NCBI GenBank assembly: GCA_964017045.1 | Contig: OZ024794.1 | Span: 48,737,013-48,801,012 of the forward strand | From: Omphiscola glabra | Taxonomy: Eukaryota > Mollusca > Gastropoda > Lymnaeidae | Length of the DNA: 64,000 bases | Reading direction: 5' to 3' | Part shown: one piece after another, positions 1 to 12,084 of the stretch | Numbering within the stretch: the first letter of the stretch is position 1 | How the letters are laid out: every line of letters starts with the position of its first letter | Program-made: the position numbers and the translations under genes | Notes under the pieces: generated by a model | What the model saw: only the letters and a program-made list of their open reading frames with translations | What the model was told of the DNA's origin: nothing | Database searches by the model: none

Positions 1-1172
1 TGGGTAATGATGGAATGTTCACAGAAATACCATCCGTAAAAAACAGTATCTAATTAATTTTTTAAAAACCATTTGACTGAATTGCAATTCACTTTGGATT
101 GAGAATATGAAATATAATATAATAGTTTTGTAGAGTACATTAGTTTAAGATTTTAAATTGTTACATCAAATTCACATTGGAGGATAATAATATTATAGTG
201 CAAATAAATTAACTGTAGGGACAGCGGCTTATCATGAAGCTAAGTCTGGACAATCTATGTTGTTCGGTATACCGCACAAGCCATTATTATCTAAAGCGCT
301 GAAAAGTGCCCTAGACTGTTGCAGATATGGAAGAAAAAAAACATGTTTAAAAACTCATCTTGTGTGTACTGTACAGAATGATGCTAACACTTACTCATGC
401 ATAACAAAAATCTTCTTTTTTTATATATATATAAAGCATTAAACAACTACAGATAACATGAAATAAATTTCTTTTTTTAAATTGCAACAATGATGGTTTA
501 CCATAGTCTGGGATTTCGAATTAAGAATTGTATGATGGTAATGAACAGCTAAAAATGTGGTAATTTATTAACTTTATATATTTTCTTCAGTAAGACAGTA
601 TATGACCCAACTACTGAATTGGCCTCAAAATCATAGTGCTGCTAGTTGTTCGCCAAAGGTTATCCAAGCTTCTAAGATTTTATAATTAGGAGCTTTAATC
701 TTCCCCCCATTACAGTTTAAAATCATATTTTTTTTCAGCCAAGATGTATCTTGTATCATGTGATTTAATTCTTATTGCAATAACATGAGTCATCCAGCTA
801 TAAAAGTTTCTGCTAAGGTGTTACCATCATTAATAACTTGTTACACAATTAATATTAATAAAATACAATACAGCTGATGCTACAATAAATGTATTGATTA
901 AATTGCTGTCACTCAGAATAATTATGATAAAACCTGTTGCCAACCATGCCATAAAAGATAGAGCTATTAGTATATCCCCCATTGTTGCATTCTTTATTGT
1001 TTTGTGTCAAACTGTGTTTTGAAGTAAATCAAAATATAACCCAAAAAATGCATTCATACTTTTAATGCGTTCAACTAAATTTGTGTAGTAATTTTTTTGA
1101 GATATTTTATATTAATTCCGACAGATTTTCTTGAAATGACCAGTTATCCTGTGAACTTTTTACATTTTTCAG
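1..1172. other. Upstream region of the CYB561 gene, no gene seen
   Basis: AT-rich sequence without a coding region that I can support. A polypyrimidine tract and AG at 1171-1172 form a 3' splice site seven bases before the CYB561 start codon. At least one 5' non-coding exon of that gene therefore probably lies in or before this stretch, but I could not place it. Confidence 0.5.
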
Positions 1173-1179
1173 ACAGAGA

Positions 1180-2807
1180 ATGTACTTTGATGGCAATGCT
1201 GCAAGCTCAGCAGACATGCGTTACTTTAATTGGCTGGTGCTGGTGGTGCAAGTCCTGGGCGTGGTGTCAGTGGTCATAACGGCTGTTTGGATGGGCCACT
1301 TTCGAGGTGGCTTTGCTTGGCAAAGTGATCCTTCACATGAGTTCAATTATCACCCTCTTTTCATGATTATTGGCATGGTTTTCCTGTATGCAGATGGTAA
1401 GGAGTTTTTCCAAAAGTTTTTTTTTGTTGTTGTTAATTCTAAAAAGGTGTGAGCTATATATATTAAAAAGGAAATGTGTTTGTATTTGACGGTTAATAAT
1501 TGTTGACTCTTTCATCACACATTTTTAAGACCTTCTAATAAATAAGTAACATTCTTCTATTATACCTAAAATGGTCTTTTAAATTTTAACAAATCTGATG
1601 TGCATATATTATGAATTCTCATAAACTTGTAAGAAATATTTTATTTCATTACTGTTTTTAAAAATATGTATTTTTGTAGCAAATGTAATAAGCTTATAAC
1701 TTATTTTTTTTTTTAAAAAGTAACAATTTATATCTCATAATCTCCAGCAATACTGGCTTATCGGGTTTTCAGGAATGATCGTAAAATCTTCATTAAGATC
1801 CTTCATGCCTGCATGCATATAAGTGCACTCATATTTGCCGCTGTTGGTTTGAAGGCTGTATTTGATTCCCATAACTTGAGTTCAAAGGGCCCAATACCAA
1901 ATCTTTATTCTCTGCATAGCTGGCTAGGACTCTTTGTTGTTGTTTGTTTTGGACTACAGGTAATTATCTCATGATTGATCCATAGGATTGTAATTAATTT
2001 TTATAACACTTCTTGATTTCACATTGGAGGAAGACAGCACGTTCTACAAAATGTGGCTTAATTTTGAAAATCATTGTGACTTCTTGTCATGCCAAATGGG
2101 AAGGTTGATTTTAAATATTTTGATCCATTTTAGTTTTGCCCTACTTGCAACCTTAAAAGTTGCCCAATGTGAAGAACCTGAATGATAACCCATGTCATCA
2201 AATCCAGAGCTTAAAATACTTAGTCTTTTTCTAAGATGTTTAATGAATCGTGCATGGCTAATAAATATGAACATAATTTAATTTATTTCAGTGGCTTTTA
2301 GGCTTTATTTCATTCCTGTGGCCTAAGCTGGGCATGGGAGCTCGGACCATGTACATGCCCTACCACACATGGTGGGGAGTTGTGCTACTTATCCTGGCCA
2401 CAGCCACAGCTCTCATGGGGATTACAGAAAAAGCCATTTTTCATAAAGAGTAAGCCATGAACATATCTGATGGCAGCGGAGATTTAGGAGAATATTTTTA
2501 TTAGAAGCTTTTCATTCAATAAAATACCTTTAAGGTGGACAAACTTTCGTCTTAGTATTGGTAATATATTTTATCACATTAATTTTGTATTCATCTATTT
2601 TTTCAATGAAAACATTTTGACATATTTCTGCATTTCTTTTTAATCAGGGAAATCGGCTACGTATCTTTATCTCCTGAAGCAATCCTGATTAATTGTCTGG
2701 GAGTCATCCTTGTGTTATTTACTGGTCTAGTGATTTATCTAGTCACCAAGCCAGAATATAAACGCCAGCCTGCGCCAGAGGAAGACCATGTACCATTGGA
2801 GAACTAA
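1180..2807 (+). CDS. CYB561: Cytochrome b561, transmembrane ascorbate-dependent reductase
   Basis: The coding exons are 1180-1396, 1748-1959, 2292-2449 and 2648-2807 (248 aa), all joined at GT-AG introns with consistent phase. The protein has six hydrophobic segments and the family's four haem-ligand histidines in their usual contexts: H58 (NYHPLFM), H92 (KILHACMH), H129 (YSLHSW) and H168 (PYHTWWG). The family moves electrons across a membrane from ascorbate to monodehydroascorbate or ferric iron through two b haems. The RGGFAW stretch near residue 43 resembles the lysosomal paralogue CYB561A3, whereas YRVFRN at 77-82 resembles CYB561, so the vertebrate paralogue cannot be fixed. The start is the first ATG after an upstream 3' splice site. 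The C-terminus is short and acidic and ends just after the last membrane helix. Length is normal for the family and nothing is broken. Confidence 0.93.
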
Positions 2808-4307
2808 TTCAAAACTTGGAAATACTTTTAAAATTTTATTTACCTTCCTGTAGCTTAAAAAAATTATTTTCCATTTGTGCTTTTAAAAAAATAAGTTTCA
2901 ATACTGTTTTTATTTATTGAAGTGAACCAACTTATGAAACATTCATTTTACCAAAAGCTTGTTTTTCCTGTAATTCAAGAATTCTTTCTCATATATTGTG
3001 AAACCTTCATAGATTTTTATAAATTGCAAATTGTATTTTCATTTTTTAAAAATCTTATATTGAATATCATTTTTTTGCTACTGGTCTGGAAAATTCTAGT
3101 TTAGTTATTTTATAACTAGTCTTACCTGCTGAAAAATTAAGAAAGTTTAAAATTTTATCAAGACAGTAACAAGATAAGAATGACTTGACCATCAAAGACT
3201 TCAATAAATAGTTATTGTAAGTCAAAAATAAATATTTGACTAACTATGAATTAATTCATACATTTTTAACTTTAAAATAAAAGGAGTTCCCCTGACATTA
3301 GGTACCTTTCGCAAGAGGCAGGTAAGAACTTGCTCATGCTAAAAAAAATTCCAAATTTACATTCCATTAAAATATTTTTTTCAGTCAAAATTTGGGATAT
3401 AAAGAATTCAGTATTATTTTTAAAGTTCTTTTCCAACTAATTTTTCATAACTGTTGTTGGGTCTAGTGAATCCATATTGTGGTCTCAGTGTTGATGTAAT
3501 TATCTGAAATGATAATATATCTTTCTTTCATATTGAGTGCAATAGTTTTTGTAACAGCGGAACTTAAGTTTATCTAGTTTTTATAGTTAAAACTTTTTAA
3601 GTTGTTTGTTAGTGACAAGTTTATAGCAGTAAATATTTTTTTTTAAATTTCTGTTATGGTAAAATTATTTGGAAATGTAAATTATTCTTTTTGTATGGGT
3701 ATTTATAAAAAATATAATTTGAATGTAATTTCAAATATAAATTTTTTAAATTTAAAAAGCAAAATCATGTACTGGTACCTGATTATTGATAATAATAATA
3801 AAACTCATTAAGTAAACACGAGACATCAAGTTAGTTTTACATACTTTCAATTTACTTGCAAATTTTAATTTATTAGAGCTGTGTATTTCAGCGACTCAAT
3901 TATTGACTTAATTATTATATTTATCAATTTAGACACGATAATGACATTATTAACACCCTAATAGGTATAAAAATAAGAAAACCATACAGCCATTAATTAA
4001 CTTGTTATTGTTGAGCTGTTTTGAATTAGTTTATAATTTACTTAACCACGAATTAGTTTATAATTTACTTAACTTAACCATAAGTAGAATTAACTCAACG
4101 TTTTATTGCAAGCTCCAAATAAATGCACAGAATAAGTACCCGTTTGTTATTGTTAATTATACTAACTTTTATCACCATAGAGTTTTCACTTTCACACATG
4201 TTAGAATTCTTTGGAGGAAAATTAAAGTTATGAAATGAACGATTTTGGTGGCTTTGTTAAAATATACTTTGATTTTTATTTTAATGACATAAATTATTTA
4301 CTTTATC
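2808..4307. other. CYB561 3' UTR and downstream spacer
   Basis: AT-rich sequence after the CYB561 stop codon. Candidate polyadenylation signals occur at 3203-3208 (AATAAA) and in further A-rich words up to about 3800. I cannot say which is used. No coding region is supported. Confidence 0.45.
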
Positions 4308-4705
4308 TTTAAAGTGTTACAAATCTTTTTCCTAATTCTTTTCAGTTACAGCCTGATTGTTATTAATATTTTATTTATAAAGCCAAAATTCATTTCCATT
4401 CTCCATAGAAATGTGACCTGTTTTAGATGAGCTATCATCTCTCTCTCTCTCTCTCTCGTCAATATTTTTAATTTTATGTCTTTATGATGTTATGTAGAAT
4501 TTTACATTATTTTTTAAAGTGTAATAAATCTTTTTTGTGAATTCTTTTCAGTTACAGCCTGTTTGTTATTAATATTTTATTTTTAAAGCCAAAATTCATC
4601 TCCATTCTCCACAGAAATGTGACCTGTTTTAGATGAGCTGTTATCTCTCTCTTTCTCGTCAATATTTTTTATTTTATGTCTTTATGTAGAACTTTACACC
4701 TTTTT
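4308..4705. repeat. Two-copy tandem duplication, about 205 bp period
   Basis: Copy 1 (4308-4512) and copy 2 (4513-4705) share long blocks, for example the words around TTTCAGTTACAGCCTG and GAAATGTGACCTGTTTTAG. Each contains a short (CT)n run ending in CGTCAATATTT. The copies differ by scattered substitutions and small indels, so the duplication is not recent. Confidence 0.85.
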
Positions 4706-7700
4706 AGGAAACAGACCTGTTTGTAAAACTTAGATGAAAACTGCTGCCTCACAAAACTATAATGATCTGTTTATTTCAATGGTCAGGACTGTAGAAATAT
4801 GATTTTTAAATATTATAGTCTCTAGATTTTTTGCAAAATAAGACCACATATGTCAAAGAGCCACATTTGAGAATCATGAACATTAATAATGCATAGTATA
4901 AGAATAATTGGGTATCTATGGGAGCCACATCCACCTTCCTAGAGAGGTATAAATGAAGCCCATTGTTTGAGGACCTCTGCAATAAATAATGCTGGGATTT
5001 TAAAAATAATTCTAATTTCATTGTTTGAATGAATGTCTTGGTGTGGCCATTAATAAACAAAAATAAATTGTTCAGTTATTATTCATTTATATTAATTTTT
5101 ATGGGTCTTGACAAAGGAAATAGAGTTATAAAAAATATATATATATATTGATGCATCAGAAAATATGTGTATATAATATATTTTAATCATTGTTTCTGTG
5201 ATATTGATTCAATCAAATCTGTCATTTCATTAGTTGCTGCTGTAGTTTTAATCTCTAGTTATTAGAATTGAAAGAATTAATTCTGACTAAAACTTTTGAC
5301 TCAAAAAGGAAATTAATATAAGCATCCATAACTTAATTTTTTTATTTTAAATTTCAATCGTAAACATCAATTACCTTGCTAAATTGTTAACTTCTTTTTT
5401 ATACCGGTATATTTAAGGCATGTCTGCCATGAGCTTAGGGGTAAATAAAGAACATAAGTTATCTAATATCACAATACTTTCAGATTAGAACTCATCAGCC
5501 ATCAATTTTATCTATCCCAGAACAGGAATTTACTCTTCCTAATTCCTAAGCCTACATTTTATCTCAACTTATTTCTCATTAATAACTCATGTGTTGCAAT
5601 AGATTATCTGATTTATGCAATGTTTAATTCAATACAATTGTATAAATTACAATGATTTGGATAATTCTAGCCAAACAGTTATAGCCATAATATCCATTAA
5701 CTTTATTGGACACCATTCACTAAAGGCAGTGACCACTTAATTATCATAAAAATATCAAAGAATAAGAAATGGTATTAAAATAATGCTGGTTTCACGTCAC
5801 TAAAGGTTTTTAATTTTATTTTTGCTTTCATTTAATCATTAGGAACATTAACCCATTTAAATCATGATTTAAAAGGACAAATAAAAACATGATTTACATT
5901 TTAAAAATTGATTTTAACTTCATTTATTTATCTAATCTATTTATATTTAAAGGCACTTTGAAATCAACTGAGTGGTTGAGAAAGCTGGAAAACTAGTTTT
6001 TCTATTCAAATGATTTAATCAGAAGGCATTGGTTGAATCATGAATTTTATTAAACATTAGAATTTGGCATAATACTAAAATTTTCAGTAATCTATTCGAT
6101 GATATTAATTATTAATAAAAAAATAATTCAGTTGTTTAAATTTTGCCTTTATTTAATTACTTTGTTCTCTTATCATTTGTGACAAAAAAAAATTATAAAA
6201 ATTGTATGTATCTTAAAGACAATTTGTACTCTGCCTCATATGATCATAATTTGCTTAAGAATTATGATATGTTTTCCATTACTTGTCATTCCATATTTTT
6301 TACATTAATTTATATTTTAGCCAAATTAAATTTTTGATGCACTATTCATATTTTTATTCAAATAGAAAAAGAGGATTATCCTTATGCTTTTTAATAAAAA
6401 TGTTATGAATTCTCCCTTTTTTTAGTTGCTATTAATACTATTATACATAGTCGGGTAACTAAAGAGGTTCAATGAAAATTGTTTTAAGTTTTTATAATGA
6501 ATATCAAATACAATTTATTACAAAGAATTGTCAGAAAAGGTATGATAACTCTGTAGTGACATTTTAGTATTTAAATTTAGATTTTGTTTTCATCAGAAGC
6601 TCAACATGTTGAGTCTTAAACATTTTAAAATTCACATTATTTTCAGTTCAACTTTTATTACCCAAACTGAGAGAAGCTTATTAAAAGGTCATTGTAATAA
6701 AGGAGACAATGCTAAATAAATAATATATGTATTGTTTAAGTAATATCTATCATTATGATCATATAAATTAGTGTAAACTGCTTGAGATTTAAATTCATAT
6801 CTGTAGCCAATTTTAGATGCAAACAGCTGCACTTACAAAGAAAATGTGTAAAATAACATTTATCAAGGTTTCCTTTTATTTAATTTTTTTTTAAGCCAAA
6901 ATTTCAAGGTTGTTTCATTGAAATATTCTAAATTGATCCAGGAAAACTTCAATTGTGCTGTCTTAATTAAAAGGTTTTGCCTGCAAATATGTAAAATGAT
7001 ATAAACAGAAAAATTGCCTTTTGAAAATGTGCTTTACATTGAGATTTTTTTTTTCAAGTTAAAAACAATCAAATCTAAAAATAAATTATACATTGAATGA
7101 GATTAACATGAGCAGTGAATGAGATTAACATTGACATGAGCAGTGCTTTATTTCAATATTTTCATTAGACTTTCCTATTGATTCTTCTGTTATATTTTCT
7201 GCTCACAGTATATGTAATTTCATTTGATATGTCATAAATTTTTTTTACATAACTTGACCAGCATGTCAATTTTATTTACTTAAAATAAATTTCACTATTT
7301 GTTTATTTTTTGTTTCTATATGGTTTAAAATATTTAATTTAAAAATAAAGAACTATTAAATGTACCTGTTTGTGTAAACTGTAAAAAAAAAATTGCAAAA
7401 ATAACTACAAGTTTAAAGACATGCTAAAGTTATGTTATGGTTACGAGGTAAATAATACTTTTTTAAGACCGGTACTGGGTAATGAAACAAGTTTTAAAAA
7501 TGAAATAATGTTATTTAATTTTGAAAATATCAGAAACTATTAAACTTTGCACAATTTTCAATATCTCATTGTAGTAGGTAACTGATATATCTTTATAGCA
7601 CATATGTTTGTTTTAATAACTACATACTTAACAATAAGTTATAGTTCCCCAGTCACAGGTTTAGTATAAATTATAAAACGTGAATTAAAAAATGGTCTAC

Positions 7701-8653
7701 AGTTAACTGTATAAAAAATGAAGTCTTCATACTTAGTATTATCTTATTTATTACATTTTTAAAATATAAAAATTGAAATAGCTTCTTTTAGTTTTGTTCC
7801 TTTAAATGCAGGTGTAATTATTATTATTATTTTTTTAAAACTATAGCCTTTATATCTTTATTTTATATACATGGCTCACTTTTTCAGCACATTCTTTGTT
7901 AATTGGTTTTTGTAGATATTTAACAAAAAATGAGCTACTTTATTAAATTTATGGGAGATCCTGAATTAAATACTGCTCATATGAATATTATTTGGATTTG
8001 ACAAGCATTCACACAGATTTTTATTATTATTATCATCGAAATATTCCTTTCCAAAAGTCTCTGTTATTACAAGTGCAAGGAAAACTTTAAAATATTACAA
8101 TATTTATCTCTTATTTCTCTCAGCTAATTGATTTTCGCCTCTTTTCTTCTCCTATTTTTACCCTGATGTTTTTTTAAGGGGACTAGTAATTTATTATTAT
8201 TTTTCTACTTGAAGGTTTTTATCATAATATACTTACTACCGGTATGTATTGTGTACTCCCTAAGTCTACTGTGAGTTTTGTCTCTCCCAATATTGTGACT
8301 TGCGAAATTGATGTGCTATAGAAGTATTAAATATTTATGGATGTTGCAAATAATGTCTTCAGTATTTTATTTGAACTCTTAAAATAATTGATTTTGAACA
8401 AAACCTCCTTCACTCTAAATTCTCAAGGACCTGGTGTAAAGCAAGGTGGAAGACGCTGCATCACACTGAATACTTTGTCAAAAGACGTGATGTATGCTAG
8501 GAAGATGTGAAGAGCGATGGCTGAAAATTTTGTTCCAGGTGGCAGCAATGTTGTCAAATAAGTGAAAAAGTCTGAGCAAAGAACATCAGCATTTTACGTT
8601 CACCCATAGAGAGTGGTTATAGTATCAAAATTTTGATTATCTTGTTTAGGCGC

Positions 8654-8710
8654 TGATAAGAATCTCTAAAATTGATAAGAATCCTTAAGATTGATAAGAA
8701 TCCCTAAGAT
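8654..8710. repeat. 3 x 19-bp tandem repeat
   Basis: Three consecutive 19-bp units of the form TGATAAGAATCCCTAAGAT differ by one to three bases. They lie in the spacer between CYB561 and TMEM127. Confidence 0.85.
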
Positions 8711-10736
8711 GGAAAGATGTATGCTGGAATTACTATACATCTGTAAGAGCTTGTCTCATGGCAATCATGCACTTAATCAGAAACTTTGATTTGTTTTGTA
8801 AAACATTCAATATATTTTTATAGAATTCCTACAAGATTACAATTTTTCTGAGTTAACTGCTTGGGTAACTTTCTCTGTAAGCCCTACCATTCCTCAATTG
8901 ATAATGAACAATGTCCCAAAAAACTACACATTTATGTCTGGGATGATATTTATCTGCCATGCTGGCACTGATTTGAAGCTTGGTTCTAGAGCAAAAGAAA
9001 TTTTGTTGAATAGATAGAAATTTAGCCCAAAAAATTGTATGTTATTTTTGTCAAGTGCTTTAGTTCAAAGTTGGTTGAAGACCTCGGCTCTAGCTCTAGA
9101 TCAGGTTTCTTTACCTTTTTTGAAACGCCACAACCCCTCTCAATTTTTCCACAGATAAAAAGTGTTATCATTCTAAAATTTACTTACTGGAAACGTCAAA
9201 AATGCACTAGTACGCTATTAATGTGCAAATAAAATGAACCACAAAACAACTGATAGCGCTTATAGGAAAATAACACATTTTTTCTAATGACAGCTACAAC
9301 CAGCAAATCAGAATTGCCAACTCTACGAACAAACGAAAATTTACAATTCAGAATTGCCAAAACTATCCATGAAAATTTATGGACAATTATTTCCAATCTT
9401 CAACATTTTTTACGGACACATTTTTAAAGACGTAATAATTGTGGGTTGTTTTTTTACGTCCTAAAGTTTTTTACTGACAGGCCGTATTTAAGTCAAATTA
9501 TTACACTGTCTGTAAATTTACAGGTGGTTGGCAACCCTGCTGCCATGTGGAAAATAGTAAAAGGGGAAAAACAAATTTTGAATGAGATGCTACTGACACT
9601 ACTGTTTTTTCAGAAAAGGGTGAAACAAAGTATGAGAAAACCTGAAAAAAGGAATGCAACAAAACAACGTTCCGTTTTTAAAGCTTTTTCCATACTTTGT
9701 TTCACGCATTTCCTTTTTTACTAACCTGATTGCAGTCTCTCCCCAGTATTACCATAATGTTTTTTCATAGTGTGCCTGAAAATCAAGGAGCCAACCGCAT
9801 GGCAAGCTTTGCCTATGCTTATTATAAACAATTTATGGTCTTTTAAAATATATTAATTAATTTTGAAACCACAGATTCGCACATATAATTTTTTTGCAAA
9901 AGGAATCAAGGCAGAAATTGCTTCCTCCTTATGAACTGGAAATACATCGAATTGGGAATACAAAAATTCTGAAATTTCATGATTTATGTGTATAAAACTA
10001 AAAAGGCTGAGATTGAGGCTTCAGCAACGTTTTGCTGTGTAGCTAAAACAAATATTTTTTCATGAAATCTTCACTTGGTGTTAGGCTGGGGCCAGATTGC
10101 GAAGAAAGGGGGGCGGGGGAGCTTTCTGAATCCATTTAAATGATGATCAACTATGAAATCGTCTATTTAAGTACTTTAAGAGCTATCTTTATTGTTAGTT
10201 TTCTTTTTAACTTATATTTAACTTATATGTATTAACAATTTAAAAACTAAATAATAAAAAGCAGGTTAATCAATTAATTAATCTATTGTAACTCTCCAAA
10301 TTAAATGATCCAATGAATTCGCTATTTAAATAAACTTTTTATAACTTAATTAGTACCGGACTTTTAATTATTCCAATAATTATACTTAGAGAAATTGTTT
10401 TGTGTTTTCAGAAATATTACATATAAATTAGAAACTTAAAATCTGGCAATCTAGGGAAGTTAAATGCGTAAAGGAAGTAAACAAAGCATCCGGTACACAA
10501 ATAAGGCATCTTCGTGTATTATTGCAATTTTCATTTAATTGTTACATATCCTTAAAAACATATTTATGATGACTAAAGTATATTTATAGTTTTAATATTA
10601 TTTCTAAATGTTAAGTAAACTTATAAAATAAGCCCATTATTCGAATCATATCACTAACTTAACTATCAGTGAGTTGAGTGAGTGAGTCTGTCTCCTTATA
10701 CTCCTCTTAGTATTAGCACTTTAGTACTAAATAGAG

Positions 10737-10848
10737 ACTATAACTTATAACAAGTATAACTACTAATGTTTTAGTAGATTTATAATAGTATCCTCAGAAT
10801 AAGCATAAGATTCTACTACTTTCTACTCACTATATAAGTTATAGTAAA
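10737..10848. repeat. Short inverted repeat with TAGTA-rich interior
   Basis: A 13-base arm ACTATAACTTATA near 10739 is matched by its reverse complement TATAAGTTATAGT near 10836. The interior is rich in TAGTA and ACTAC words. It could be a decayed MITE. No clear target duplication was found. Confidence 0.4.
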
Positions 10849-11558
10849 ATAATAGTATAACTTCATCAAACAAAGTCAAAGTGGTTATAAATATTGATGT
10901 TGACAAATGTTGAGAATAAAGTCAGGTAAAAGCCCTGTGTGAAGAAGTGTCTATTATTAGTATTAAAATTCTTGCCTCAAATTTAATAAAATGATTGATT
11001 AGGATGACATTAATATTACATTATAATAGTAAATTATAGAACTAAAAAAAGTAATTAGGCTTAATTAAAACAATTAATAATTAGGAGTTTTAAAAAGTGG
11101 TACCAGATTTTGGATTTCCAGTTGTTTGTCTGATTTTACAATGATTGACAACACAATTATAATTATTGACACATTTTATTTAGGTCAGGTTTGGGCAGCA
11201 ATGCTTCATTACTTACATTTTATTTTATATAATTTGGAACAAACGTCACAACTTTTTTCAATACTTTAGTATCCATCCTAATGCAGCAAGACCCATCATT
11301 GACCTGCGGTTTCCTATTTCCCTCCCAATGTCTCAGATTTAAAATACTGTACATTAAAGTTATCGAAATTAATTAGTTAGTTCGATATTTGTTACATTAA
11401 GTTGTAAACTGATGACAATGGTGTCTTGTTGATGAAAGTAGCATAATGGAAGTGTCATAATATTATATTAAATACCGGTACAGGGCTCATTTGGCCTACC
11501 TAACCACTTCATTTATTTAATGATGGTCTTTATTTATTCTTTTGTAGCATTTGTACAA

Positions 11559-11800
11559 TGGCTGCGACTATTCGCTCCCGGGTACCAGAAGTGAGAGGTT
11601 GGGATTAAAAAACTATTTAAAATATTATTGTTGGGTTTGTAAGACAAAATTTGGTATCAAATGAAAGATAATTGAATGGACTATACGTTTGTAAACTTAC
11701 TTCTTCAGTTTAACTAAAATAAACTACCACAATTGACATCCGAATACCATTGAGTCTAATGGGACCCGGGTGCGAATTGCGGCGCTGCGTGTCCGGGTCA
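11559..11800. mobile_element. MITE candidate with GC-rich inverted ends
   Basis: A GC-rich end (GCTGCGACTATTCGCTCCCG, about 11560) is mirrored by an imperfect inverted copy near 11768-11795 (ACCCGGGTGCGAATTGCGGC). The interior is AT-rich. The contrast with the flanks and the paired ends suggest a non-autonomous DNA transposon. Exact ends and target duplication are not resolved. Confidence 0.5.
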
Positions 11801-12084
11801 ATTTTGTTAAATAATTTATAGTTAAAATACTGAAATATTGACATTTTTATTATTTCAAATCATAATTACATATAATACAATAGCAGAGCTAAAGTTGTTA
11901 CCCAGATTCCTATTGATACATTAATTATATATAAATTTAGCTATCTTCAAAATAAAAAAATAAAAATGAATTGAATATTAAAGTAATTTTTGAAAATAAA
12001 ATTTTTATTAAATAACTTAAATTTTTATTCAGCTACACCAAAAAGAACACTGCATCTGCAAGCTGAAAAACTCCATCTGTTAAG

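Larger units (their letters stand above)
4706..12084. other. Gene-poor AT-rich spacer between CYB561 and TMEM127
   Basis: No exon with recognisable homology was found. The stretch contains simple A/T runs, a small (TA)n near 5140, a 3 x 19-bp repeat at 8654, an inverted repeat near 10740-10848 and a MITE candidate at 11559. The promoter and 5' UTR of TMEM127 must lie in its last part, but I see no reliable core element. Confidence 0.5.

Noticed and set aside
8435..8620. Less AT-rich patch with short open pieces, possible retropseudogene
   Set aside because: Stops interrupt it and I recognise no protein family.
9035..9724. Several open frames of 65-92 codons
   Set aside because: No homology or splice context, and composition like the surrounding spacer.
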